Shown: positions 22,988-31,404 of the stretch, piece after piece
Numbering within the stretch: the first letter of the stretch is position 1
Layout: each line of letters opens with the position of its first letter
NCBI GenBank assembly: GCA_027452145.1
Contig: DAIDHB010000380.1
Span: 1 to 48,230, forward strand
From: Planctomycetales bacterium
GTDB lineage: Bacteria > Planctomycetota > Planctomycetia > Isosphaerales > Isosphaeraceae
Direction: 5' to 3'
DNA length: 48,230 bases
Program-made: the position numbers and the translations under genes
The notes under the pieces: model-generated
Told to the model about the DNA's origin: nothing
Database searches by the model: none
The model's input: the letters and a program-made list of their open reading frames with translations, nothing else

Positions 22988-25900
22988 TTACGACGCCAGT
23001 GGGATGGTGGGAACGGTCTGGTTTTCCGGGCGGGGGGGTTCATCCGAGTCGGGGTCGGGAGCAGGTTCGCGCGGCTCGACGGAGGGGGTGTAGCCGCCGA
23101 GGTTCCAGACCAGCTCGCAGTTGTGCTGGACGTCAAGCATGGTCAGCGTCTGGACGGCGCGGAGGACGAGGATCTGGTCGCTCCAGAGGTCGGTGCGGAG
23201 CAACACATCGCGCATCCGGGAGCGGACGGTGTCCCACGGGTCGGGGCCGCCCTGGCCGAGAACGACGCGGATCCAGCCGCGGACCGTGCGGCGGTGGCGG
23301 CGGAGGTATTCGAGAATCCTCCGCCGCTGGCGGGCGTCGTAGGCGGGGAAGCAGGGGAGGTCGAACAGGCCGGCGACCGGGCGGCGGATGCGCTGGACCG
23401 GGTGCCACAGGGCACGCAGGCTGACGACCGGCTCGGGGAGGCCCGGCGGCAGGACGGCCGGGTTTTGCGACGAATCGGCGGCGTGATCCATGACCCGGGC
23501 GAGCCCCTCGATCGACAGCGCGAGCGTGGCGATGTCGTCGTGGTCGAGGACGCACGCGGCGACCAGGGCGCGGAGCGCCTCGCCGCCTCGGTTGACCAGG
23601 TACGGCACCTCGCTCGCGAGGTATCCCGGCAGCTCGTCGAACGACCAGCCGAACCGCCGGAGCCAGCGCCCGACCCACTCCAGCCGGACCTGGTGCTCGC
23701 GGCGGACCTGCTCGGCGATGATCCGATCCTGCCGCGTCGCGCCGATGTAGTCGAGGTCGGCCTCCATCACCGAATCGGCGGCGATGTTCGCCGGCGCGGT
23801 GGGCAGCGGCAGGCCGAGGTACTCGACGTCGAACCGGGCGCGGAGCCAGAGCGACCCCATGAAGACCGGCTTGCGCATCCGGTGGATCTTCCGCAGCGCG
23901 GCCCAGTACGTATCGGCCGGGACGCTGTCCTCCTGGTCGACCCGCGGGTGGAGGATCTCGCCGACGACGCGGTAGATGCTGCGGATCGCCACGCCCAGCG
24001 CCCGCGCGACGGCGCCCATCGCGTGGAAGGGCAGGAGCATGACTCGCCCGCCGGCGAGATAGGACTCGTACAGCGCGAACGGGTTGATCGTCCGCGACGA
24101 GAGCGGCAGCTCGTGCAGCGGAAAGCTCCGGAACGCCCGGCGGACGTTCTGCTGCCGGTCGCGCCGGACCAGCTCGGCGACCTGAGGGCCGAACCGCGCG
24201 CCGATCTCGGCATCGCGGTCGGGGTCATCCGCGAGGAAGTCGACCGCGGTGAACTCGACGGTTTCGAGGAACGCCTGCCGGCGGGCTGGGGTCAGGGTAC
24301 TGGGCCTGGGGGCAAGGAATCGGGACCGCCCAGCCATGTCGTGCTCCTCACCCCTCCTGTCTTGCTCGCCCCTGGCCCCGAACCCCTGGCCCCTCTCCGC
24401 CGAAGGCGAAGGCGGAGAAGTCGGCAGCCAGACATCCTCGGGGTCGATCCGGAGCCGGGCGGAGATCCACGCGCGGAACCGCTCTCGGATCGGCGCGGGC
24501 GAGCACGCGAGGCGGTCGACGGGGATCGCGTGGCGGTTGTAGTCGAGGATCAAGAGCGCCGTCTCCTGCACGAGCAGGCGAGTGATGTAGTTGAACCACA
24601 GATACGGCCCGCCGAAGAGGCCGCCGGCGCGGTTGAGGTCCAGGCGGTCGAGCAGCCGGCCCTCGCGGAGGAAGTGCCGCAGGTGGCTGCGCCTGAGGTT
24701 CGCCAGGGCGAGGTTGCCCAGGAGCTGGATCGACGCCTTGGTGTCGCTGCGGTGCAGCGGCGAGCCGTCGAGATAGTCCTGATACAGCAGCCGGACGTTC
24801 CGCAGGAACGCCAGCTCGCGATCCTCGAACGGGAACGGGGCGTCCGGGCGCGCGTCACCGTTGGGGCTCGCGGCCGGGGCGGCTCCAGCGTGTTCCGGTT
24901 CGCGATCGGCGCCATCGCCAGCGCCGCGACGCGCCGGCGCCGGCCCGCGAGCGAACTTCACCCGGTCGTCGGACGAGCGGAGCAGCAGCTCGGGGTCGAT
25001 GACGCGCTCGGAGAGGAACCGGACGTCCTGCTCGCGGCGGCGGGACTTGAGGTTCTTGGTATGCGCGGCGAACTGAGCCTCGACGATCCGCTCGCAGAAA
25101 TCGGCCGACTGGTTGGCGATCCGCCGGAACCAGGCGCCCAGCGACCAGAGGCCCAGGCAAACGACGCCCAGCAGGATCACGGGCAGGCCGAGCAGCTTTG
25201 AAACCCGGTCCATCACGGTGCGGAACGGGGTGAAGAGCGGTACGGTCTGCACGACCAGAAACAGCAGCAAGAAGGCCGATCCGAGATACAACAACCGCTT
25301 GGCCGGGGTGCGGGTGGCGTTGACGATGGTGGCGCCCAGGCGGTCGAGGAAGATCGGCGGGCTGAGAGTGCCGTGCAGGTCGGCGAGGAAATAGGCGACG
25401 TCCAGCGCGCGCTGGATCAGATGGCCGAGGTAGTTGGCGGCCAGCGCGACGGCCTCGGCGGGGCCCTTTTCGCGGTAGACGACCAGGTTGCGGACGCCGG
25501 GCAGTCGCCGGATCAGCGGCAGGTCGAGCAGTCGGAGATAACGGTCGGCGGTGGAGACGAAGCCCGGTCCCATGCGATCGACCAGCCGCTCGGGAGTCAT
25601 CTGGATCAGGCGATCGACGACCGCCTCGACGGGGATCTCGCGCTCCTCGGCGTCGGGGTCGGTCTCGAGGTCCGTCTCGACGGTCGGCGGCGGCAGGCGA
25701 TCGAGGCGCGCCTGGTGATCGGCGAGCAGCCGTGCGGCCAGCGCCCGGCGGTCCTCGGCCGCCAGCCGCTCCTCGACGGCGGCGCGGGCCTGCTCGAGCT
25801 CGGAGCGCAGGGCCACCAGCCGATGGCGATCGCGCGACTCGGGCCGCTGGGCGCTCGAGGGTTCGAACAGGACGATGTTGCGGTTGAGCACCCCGGCCAT

Positions 25901-27619
25901 CCGGCGGACCATCCGGTCGCTGAGCCTCAGCAGGATCAGCGCGATCCGCGCCAGCCGGGCCAGGGGCAGGATCAGCCGCGAGGTGCGCAGGACCTGAGTC
26001 ATCCGGCCCATGTCGGCCAGCCACTCGACCGCGCCGGTGCGGGCGGCCTCGGCGGCGGGCAACGCCATCTCGGCCAGGTCGATCTGGTGCGAGAGGAAGC
26101 CGAACGGGAGCGACGGGAGCAGGTCGATCAGCAGGTGGCGGACGAGATACGCGCCGCGCTCGGGGGCCAGCGACATCCGCACGGCGACCTCGACGAGGAA
26201 CACCGAGCAGATCGCCAGGTCGGCCCAGGCGAAGAAGCGATGCTGGCCGGCCGAGAGCGGGCCGGCGCGTTCGAACAGCCACTCGGCGGCGATCAGCCCA
26301 ATCAGCACGGGGATCAGCACGAGCACGGCGTTCTCGAGCAGCCGGGCGCCCCGCCGGCCGAGCAGGGCGTCCATCCGGATCGCCAGCAGCTTCTCGCGCC
26401 ACTCGGATCGCACCCGGCGCGAGAGCCGGCCGAGGCGGTTCGCCTGGTATCGGATCGCCGAGGCGGCGTCGGCCGACGAGCGGGCGTCGACCGGGCCGGG
26501 CTCGTCGAGATCGCCGGCGGCCGGGGGTGCCGGCGCAGGGTCGGCCCCCGCCGGCGCGCCCGCGGCAGGTTCCTCGATCGCCCAGGCGCGGCAGGATTCC
26601 CGCAGGCGGTCGAGGTCGTCGCGGGCCAGCTCCAGCCGACGAACCGCGCGATGGGGCGGCATCTGCTCGAGCAGCGCGGTGGTCTCGGCGATCTCGTCAA
26701 AGGCCGAGGCCACCGCGCGAAGACACGGCCCGAAGCGGTCCACCGTCGACTGCTCGGCCATCCGCTCGTCGGCGAGGTCGGCGAGCTCGGCGCGCCGCGC
26801 CTCGAGGCGTTCGAGCCAATCGGAGGGCCCGGCCGCGCGGACGTTCGAGTCGCCGTCGCGATCCTCGTCCTCGGCGCGATCGCCGACGGGCGTGCGATCG
26901 AGCGCCGCGACGTGCGCCTGGATCCGCGAGAGGAGGAAGCGGTGGGCCCAGAGCGCCTCGGGCCCGGCGCCCGACAGCGGCCGCGCCAGCTCGCGGAGCA
27001 CGCGGCGCTCGAGCAGACTGGCCTGCATGGCCTCGCACCACGAGGCGATCGGATCGTCGGTCGGTTCGGCCCGGCGGCCCTCGGGCCGGCCGAGCAGGCC
27101 GCGGAGCCGCTCGAGCTCGGCGTCGAGCCAGACGCCCCGCGCCGCGGGGATCTCGCCGTCCAGCCGGGCGATCACGGCGCCGAGCCATTCGAGATCGCCG
27201 CGAAGCGCCTCGACGGCCATCGCCTGGTGGAGCGGTTCGAATTCCAGGACCGTCAGGACGTTCTGCGCGGCGATCCGGGCGTCGGCCAGCGCCTGCCGGG
27301 CCCGCGCGACCGCCTGGCGGTGGGCCGGCGTTCCGGTCGGCAGCGCGGCCAGGTCGTCGAGCGTCCGTTCCTCCAGATCGGCCAGGCGCTCGACGACCGC
27401 GTGCCTCGCCCGTTCGGTGGCCTCATCCGGATCGAGGCCGTCGAGCTGCCGCCGGACCTTCATGCCCCGCGCGACGGCGTCGATTCGACCCAGGACCAGA
27501 CTCCCGCCGGGTTCGGACGCCTCGCCGGCCGGGCCGTCGCAGAGCCCGCGCGCCTCGTCGCACCAGGCGGCCGCCGTCATGTTGGCGTCGGCGTTCGGGC
27601 TCGCGTTCGAGTCGTCCAA
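22988..27619 (-). CDS. 1543-residue membrane protein with a voltage-sensor-like four-helix segment
   Basis: A soluble, helical N-terminus (1-425) leads to four hydrophobic segments with voltage-sensor features: S1-like AVLVLIPVLIGLIAAEWLF (431-449), S2-like DLAICSVFLVEVAVRM with Glu and Arg, S3-like LLIDLLPSLPFGFL (about 494-508), and an S4-like helix (541-573) with Arg every three or four residues (RTSRLILPLARLARIAL). No pore loop or selectivity filter follows. Two more helices lie at about 775-796 and 808-830, and a 700-residue helical, cytoplasmic-type C-terminus completes it. TTG at 27619 is the first start after an in-frame stop and has GGGAAG upstream; ATG at 27580 is an alternative. 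Function unknown; the ion-channel relation is my inference. Confidence 0.7.
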   Translation of the reverse strand: MDDSNASPNADANMTAAAWCDEARGLCDGPAGEASEPGGSLVLGRIDAVARGMKVRRQLDGLDPDEATERARHAVVERLADLEERTLDDLAALPTGTPAHRQAVARARQALADARIAAQNVLTVLEFEPLHQAMAVEALRGDLEWLGAVIARLDGEIPAARGVWLDAELERLRGLLGRPEGRRAEPTDDPIASWCEAMQASLLERRVLRELARPLSGAGPEALWAHRFLLSRIQAHVAALDRTPVGDRAEDEDRDGDSNVRAAGPSDWLERLEARRAELADLADERMAEQSTVDRFGPCLRAVASAFDEIAETTALLEQMPPHRAVRRLELARDDLDRLRESCRAWAIEEPAAGAPAGADPAPAPPAAGDLDEPGPVDARSSADAASAIRYQANRLGRLSRRVRSEWREKLLAIRMDALLGRRGARLLENAVLVLIPVLIGLIAAEWLFERAGPLSAGQHRFFAWADLAICSVFLVEVAVRMSLAPERGAYLVRHLLIDLLPSLPFGFLSHQIDLAEMALPAAEAARTGAVEWLADMGRMTQVLRTSRLILPLARLARIALILLRLSDRMVRRMAGVLNRNIVLFEPSSAQRPESRDRHRLVALRSELEQARAAVEERLAAEDRRALAARLLADHQARLDRLPPPTVETDLETDPDAEEREIPVEAVVDRLIQMTPERLVDRMGPGFVSTADRYLRLLDLPLIRRLPGVRNLVVYREKGPAEAVALAANYLGHLIQRALDVAYFLADLHGTLSPPIFLDRLGATIVNATRTPAKRLLYLGSAFLLLFLVVQTVPLFTPFRTVMDRVSKLLGLPVILLGVVCLGLWSLGAWFRRIANQSADFCERIVEAQFAAHTKNLKSRRREQDVRFLSERVIDPELLLRSSDDRVKFARGPAPARRGAGDGADREPEHAGAAPAASPNGDARPDAPFPFEDRELAFLRNVRLLYQDYLDGSPLHRSDTKASIQLLGNLALANLRRSHLRHFLREGRLLDRLDLNRAGGLFGGPYLWFNYITRLLVQETALLILDYNRHAIPVDRLACSPAPIRERFRAWISARLRIDPEDVWLPTSPPSPSAERGQGFGARGEQDRRGEEHDMAGRSRFLAPRPSTLTPARRQAFLETVEFTAVDFLADDPDRDAEIGARFGPQVAELVRRDRQQNVRRAFRSFPLHELPLSSRTINPFALYESYLAGGRVMLLPFHAMGAVARALGVAIRSIYRVVGEILHPRVDQEDSVPADTYWAALRKIHRMRKPVFMGSLWLRARFDVEYLGLPLPTAPANIAADSVMEADLDYIGATRQDRIIAEQVRREHQVRLEWVGRWLRRFGWSFDELPGYLASEVPYLVNRGGEALRALVAACVLDHDDIATLALSIEGLARVMDHAADSSQNPAVLPPGLPEPVVSLRALWHPVQRIRRPVAGLFDLPCFPAYDARQRRRILEYLRRHRRTVRGWIRVVLGQGGPDPWDTVRSRMRDVLLRTDLWSDQILVLRAVQTLTMLDVQHNCELVWNLGGYTPSVEPREPAPDPDSDEPPRPENQTVPTIPLAS
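24394..24418. repeat. Extragenic-type hairpin inside the giant membrane protein gene
   Basis: TCTCCGCC and GGCGGAGA pair around a 9-base loop. Together with the flanking CCCCTGGCCCC-type tract (24360-24400) this looks like a dispersed repeat that is read through in frame as a Gly/Arg/Glu linker near residues 1070-1110 of the protein. Confidence 0.45.
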
Positions 27620-27807
27620 GGATCACTTCCCGGGGGCCGTCGCGGCCCGATCAGTCTCCGACATCCCGGCCGGGCACGATGCCGACGATCCCGGGCCGGC
27701 CGCAAAGCTCCTCCGCCACAAATGCCCGAGAGGACGCGATTACCGGACCGGAGTCTCCGCGGCGCTCTACCAGGGATTCTACGGTCCATCCCGGCTGGCT
27801 TCCAGCA

Positions 27808-28893
27808 TCACCGCGGCAGGTGCTCGCGGAAGTACCGCAGCCAGTTGCCGTGGAAGATGGCGTCGATGTCGGCGGGGGAATACCCGCGGGCGGCGAGCAT
27901 TCCGTCGAGCTTCTGGAGCTCGGAGATCCGGTCGAGGCCGGTGGGGACCTGCTCGGTGCCGAAGCCGCCGTCGAGGTCGCTGCCGATCGCCGCGTGCCGG
28001 ACATTGCCGGCGAGCTGGCAAACGTGGTCGATGTGGTCGGCCACCGCGTCCAGCGAGACCGCATCGCGCGTCGTCTGCCCGCGGATCCAGCCGGGCAACA
28101 GCATCCAGGCGTCGAGCGCCGCGCCGATCACGGCGCCTCGGCCGATCAGCAGCCGGATCTGCTCGTCGCTGAACTGACGGCCGTCGGGCACCAGGACGCG
28201 GCAGTTGTTGTGGCTGGCCAGCACCGGGCCGTCGAAAACGTCGAGTGCCTCGAAGAAGCTGGTGTCCGAGAGGTGCGTCGCGTCCAGGATCATGCCAAGG
28301 CGGCCGAATTCCTTCAAAAGAGCGCGACCGTCCGAGGTCAGCGGGCCGTCGCCGCCGGTGCCGACGGCGTAGCGGTTCTTGCCATAATGTACGGGGTTCA
28401 CCGAGCGCAGGCCCAGGTCCCACCAGGTTTCGGCGTGGGCGATGTCGACGATCGGGTCGGCACCCTCCATCGCCAGGATGTAGCCGATCGGCGTTTTTTC
28501 GGGGTCGGCCGCCCAGCGAGCCATGTGGTCATCGAGCTGCGACGCCGTGCGGATCATCCGCATGAGCCCCCGGCGCTCGAGTAGCTCGTAATAGGCGAGC
28601 TGGCCGCGGGCGGTGGCCGAGGCGATCTCCTGGTTGGCGAAGTCGAGGTTGAGCCGAGCGGGCCCGGCGGCGGGACGCCCCTCGGGCCGGGCGCGGGCCA
28701 GCAAGGTCGCCTGGCAAGCGGCGATCGCACCCCGGCGCATTTCGGGCAGGGTCGTTGTCGCGCGGCCCCGCGCGGGGTGGTCCGTCATGACGCGCTCGCC
28801 GGCGTTCAGCTCGTCGAGCCCGAGCGTGATGTCGCGACCCCAGGACAGGGCGTTCCACGAGAGGTCCAGGTGACCGTCGAAGATGATCCTCAT
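27808..28893 (-). CDS. Membrane dipeptidase (peptidase family M19)
   Basis: 361 residues of TIM-barrel amidohydrolase type. The family metal ligands are visible: H8 and D10 in FDGHLDLSWN, the bridging Glu in ILAMEGADPI, the histidines in LDATHLSD and VLASHNNCRV, and the aspartate in IGSDLDGGFG. Renal-dipeptidase-like enzymes cut dipeptides, including ones with a D-residue, using two zinc ions. No signal peptide is visible, so the enzyme looks cytoplasmic. The start is immediate to the motif, as usual in bacterial members. A monocistronic gene between the giant membrane protein and a divergent SDR gene. Confidence 0.9.
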   Translation of the reverse strand: MRIIFDGHLDLSWNALSWGRDITLGLDELNAGERVMTDHPARGRATTTLPEMRRGAIAACQATLLARARPEGRPAAGPARLNLDFANQEIASATARGQLAYYELLERRGLMRMIRTASQLDDHMARWAADPEKTPIGYILAMEGADPIVDIAHAETWWDLGLRSVNPVHYGKNRYAVGTGGDGPLTSDGRALLKEFGRLGMILDATHLSDTSFFEALDVFDGPVLASHNNCRVLVPDGRQFSDEQIRLLIGRGAVIGAALDAWMLLPGWIRGQTTRDAVSLDAVADHIDHVCQLAGNVRHAAIGSDLDGGFGTEQVPTGLDRISELQKLDGMLAARGYSPADIDAIFHGNWLRYFREHLPR

Positions 28894-28955
28894 GATGTCT
28901 CCATGGTCGCTGCCGCCGGTCGCCGCCGACCAGGCGAAGAGTCTTCCACCGAAAT

Positions 28956-29033
28956 GGGAGGGCGAGGCCCTGCCGAGCCGGGATGGCGCGACGCTTCCTC
29001 CATGTGCCGGCTCGCCGGGAGGCTCGCCCTCCC
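28956..29033. mobile_element. 78-bp palindromic MITE/REP-like element (GGGAGGGCGAG family)
   Basis: GGGAGGGCGAG (28956-28966) and CTCGCCCTCCC (29023-29033) are exact terminal inverted repeats; further in, GCCGAGCCGG and CCGGCTCG continue the pairing. The element is gene-free and lies in the upstream region shared by the divergent M19 and SDR genes. Related copies or arms were seen at 6978, 14711 and 18629. Confidence 0.7.
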
Positions 29034-29244
29034 GATCAAATCCCTTACGGCTCAGACTCTACCCGGCGCGGCCCGGCAACGAGAAGCCCGGTCCGGATCG
29101 GACAGGACAGGACCGCCTCGCCGCCCGGATGGGTCGCGGCGACGGCCGCGCGGTGCTAGACTGGTGTCCCCGGCGCGCAGGGTCGCGACACCGATCGGTC
29201 GCGCGACCGACGGCCGGGCAGCGAGGGAAGAGAGGACGACCGCC

Positions 29245-30189
29245 ATGCGCCCCGAACAATCCGCCAACCCCGACGAGCCAGCGCGCGAGGACGAACGGGA
29301 TCTCGAGGGACCGCGCTACATCCTGCCGATCGTCGACCCGAATGCCAGGGATGACGACCTCGACGATGACGACGACGACGATCGCGACGACCTGGAGATC
29401 GACGACGAATCGCTGGCGGAGGAGATCGAGGAGGAGCCGCGCGTCGTGCTGATCACCGGCGCCCGGGGCAACATCGGCCGGAAGCTCCGCGACGCCTGGA
29501 CCGACGTCTACGACCTCGTCCTGATCGACCGCGAGGAGGACGACGACGATCCCGAGGTCATCGGCGCCGACCTGTCGGTCCTCGACGACGACTGGATCAC
29601 GCATTTCCACGGCGTCGACACGGTCGTCCACCTGGCGGCGAATCCCGACGCCGACGCCGACTGGGACGACCTGGTCGGCCCGAACCTCGACGCGATGGCC
29701 AATGTGTTCCACGCCGCCGCACTGGCGGGGGTCGAGCGCGTGATCTTCGCCAGCTCGAACCACGCGATGGGCGGCTATCGCGACGCCGACGACGGGCCGA
29801 TCACCGTCGACCTCCAGCCGAGGCCCGACGGCCCGTATGGCGCGGCCAAGCTATTCGGCGAGCGGCTGGGCCAGAGCCTGTCGCGTGCGTTCGACCTCAC
29901 CTTCATCGCGATCCGGATCGGCTGGGTCCAGCCGGGCTCCAACCGCCCCGAGACCCTGCCCGACGACTGGTCGCGGAAGCTCTGGCTGTCGAACACGGAC
30001 CTCGTCCGGCTGTTCGACCAGGCCGTCGAGGCCGAGATCGAGGACCGGTCGTTCGTGGTGGTCAACGGCACGTCGCGGAACCACGGCACGCGCTGGGACC
30101 TCTCCGACGCCGCCGAACTTCTGGGCTACCTGCCGGTCGACGACGCCTTCGCCGGGTCAGCCCAGCCGGCCGGGGAATCCTCGCCGTGA
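29245..30189 (+). CDS. NAD(P)-dependent epimerase/dehydratase family protein, uronate-dehydrogenase-like
   Basis: 314 residues. Residues 1-65 are very acidic, including a run of Asp at about 36-50 that is not part of the fold. The extended SDR domain begins VVLITGARGNIGRKL (GxxGxxG at 72-78). The active-site region has the SSNHAMGGY serine segment and the YGAAKLFGE Tyr-x3-Lys pair. SSNHxxGxY and IRIGWVQPGSNRPE are features I associate with uronate dehydrogenase (oxidation of galacturonate or glucuronate to the lactone). Substrate is therefore likely a hexuronate, but this is by motif memory. A GAGGAC site precedes the ATG at 29245. Confidence 0.78.
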   Translation: MRPEQSANPDEPAREDERDLEGPRYILPIVDPNARDDDLDDDDDDDRDDLEIDDESLAEEIEEEPRVVLITGARGNIGRKLRDAWTDVYDLVLIDREEDDDDPEVIGADLSVLDDDWITHFHGVDTVVHLAANPDADADWDDLVGPNLDAMANVFHAAALAGVERVIFASSNHAMGGYRDADDGPITVDLQPRPDGPYGAAKLFGERLGQSLSRAFDLTFIAIRIGWVQPGSNRPETLPDDWSRKLWLSNTDLVRLFDQAVEAEIEDRSFVVVNGTSRNHGTRWDLSDAAELLGYLPVDDAFAGSAQPAGESSP

Positions 30190-30208
30190 TTCCAGGTGGC
30201 CGCGTCGA

Positions 30209-30311
30209 TATTACCCCGGCAAGGAAGAAGCTCATGTAGGTCAGGCTCCCAGCCTGACGGCCTTGATCCTGTCAGGCTCCCAGCCTGACCTACTTTCTTG
30301 CCGGGGTAATA
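30209..30311. mobile_element. Left palindromic element flanking the SUMF1 gene
   Basis: Exact 15-bp terminal inverted repeats TATTACCCCGGCAAG (30209-30223) and CTTGCCGGGGTAATA (30297-30311). Inside, GTAGGTCAGGCTCCC and its mirror around AGCCTGAC form a long near-perfect stem. The element starts 20 bases after the SDR stop and ends one base before the ATG of the SUMF1 gene, whose ribosome binding site can only be the element's own GGGG. Confidence 0.85.
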
Positions 30312-30312
30312 A

Positions 30313-31146
30313 ATGGACAGACCGGACGATTTCTGGCCCGGCGGCACGGCTCCCGCATGGGCGGATCATTGGGGTTGGGATTCCTGGGGCGCGTGGGTCA
30401 CGCTTCGCGTCGGCGAAGCCACCCAACGCCTCCGCTGGATCTCAGCCGGCGAGTTCCTGATGGGTTCGCCCGCGAAGGAAAAGGGACGATACATAGAAGA
30501 AGGGCCGCAACACCCGGTCCGGATCACTCGCGGCTTCTGGCTGTTCGACACGCCCTGCACGCAGGCTTTGTGGCAGGTGGTGATGGGCGACAACCCGAGC
30601 GGGTTCCCGTTTCCGACGCATCCGGTGGAGCAAGTCAATTGGGGCGACTGCCAGGAGTTCGAGGGGCGTCTGAACGGGAGGGTCGAGGGGTTATCGCTGT
30701 CGCTACCATCGGAAGCGCAGTGGGAATATGCGTGCCGCGCGGGAACGCAGGGGGCGCGCTACCTCGGAGACCTCGGCGCGATCGCCTGGTACCGCAAGAA
30801 CAGCCGCGGTCAGACCCACCCCGTCGGCCAGAAGGCCCCGAACCCCTGGGGCCTGTACGACATGCTGGGAAACGTCTGGGAGTGGTGCGAAGACGGCCAT
30901 GACCCGGAGTTCTACGCGAAGTCGCCGCGCGATGATCCGTTCGCTTTGCCGGATGCGTCTACCCACCGCGTGGTCCGGGGCGGCGATTTTCGGTGTAACC
31001 CGTCGAGCGTGCGCGCGGCGTACCGTTGTCCCCAATGGCCATCGCGCAGGCACAAAGAAGTCGGCTTTCGATGTGCCGAGTACTGGGCTCCAGGCCCCGC
31101 AGGGGGGCCAGAGGGTGCGGAGCGCCCGGAGATTGCGACCAGGTGA
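30313..31146 (+). CDS. Formylglycine-generating-enzyme / SUMF1-like domain protein
   Basis: 277 residues, almost all one FGE-sulfatase (C-type-lectin-like) domain: RWISAGEFLMGSPAKE, TPCTQALWQVVMGDNPSGF, HPVEQVNWGDCQEF, LPSEAQWEYACRAGT, LYDMLGNVWEWCEDG, RVVRGGDF and GFRCAEYW. The final GFRC keeps one of the two cysteines used by true FGE; the usual Cys five residues earlier is replaced (SRRHKEVGFRC), so oxidase activity on sulfatases is doubtful. The N-terminus (PAWADHWGWDSWGAWVTLRV) is of the type that usually follows a larger N-terminal domain, here absent. An in-frame TAA directly precedes the ATG. The gene is alone between two inverted palindromic elements. Confidence 0.88.
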   Translation: MDRPDDFWPGGTAPAWADHWGWDSWGAWVTLRVGEATQRLRWISAGEFLMGSPAKEKGRYIEEGPQHPVRITRGFWLFDTPCTQALWQVVMGDNPSGFPFPTHPVEQVNWGDCQEFEGRLNGRVEGLSLSLPSEAQWEYACRAGTQGARYLGDLGAIAWYRKNSRGQTHPVGQKAPNPWGLYDMLGNVWEWCEDGHDPEFYAKSPRDDPFALPDASTHRVVRGGDFRCNPSSVRAAYRCPQWPSRRHKEVGFRCAEYWAPGPAGGPEGAERPEIATR

Positions 31147-31193
31147 GCGGAGCGGCGTCCCATTCTAGCCGGTTCGGGCCGCACGCTCCGAGC

Positions 31194-31265
31194 TATTACC
31201 CCGGCAAGAAAGTAGGTCAGGATGGGAGCTTGCCCTACATGAGCTTCTTCCTTGCCGGGGCTATA
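31194..31265. mobile_element. Right palindromic element, inverted copy of the left one
   Basis: TATTACCCCGGCAAG plus AAAGTAGGTCAG (31194-31220) is the reverse complement of the right end of the left element. CCTACATGAGCTTCTTCC and CTTGCCGGGG (31234-31260) are the reverse complement of its left end. The inner loop is shortened. The last bases GGGGCTATA replace GGGGTAATA. Confidence 0.85.
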
Positions 31266-31351
31266 ATCAGCGAGGCATTGGCGGTCAGGAAGATCGCCGG
31301 CGTGATCATCGCCGTGAGCGTCTCGTACTGGGAGGCCGAAAGAGGTTGCAT
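31235..31351 (-). pseudogene. DUF2721-like small membrane protein cut by the repeat element
   Basis: The minus-strand frame starting at 31351 reads MQPLSASQYETLTAMITP, then AIFLTANASLII. This matches the N-terminus and first helix of DUF2721 membrane proteins as I remember them. From residue 30 on the frame runs into the right palindromic element, which contributes APARKKLM and a stop at 31235. The expected second half with an NRxxRVVDRxR-type motif is not found here or beyond the left element. Confidence 0.6.
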
Positions 31352-31404
31352 CGCGGGGATCTCGCGGGCGGTTGATGTCGTTCTTCGGATCGTCGGCGGC
31401 CGGC

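Noticed and set aside
25373..28177. Long open frames antisense to the giant membrane protein and the dipeptidase
   Set aside because: They cross two genes on the other strand that have clear helices and metal-binding motifs, and show no motif themselves.
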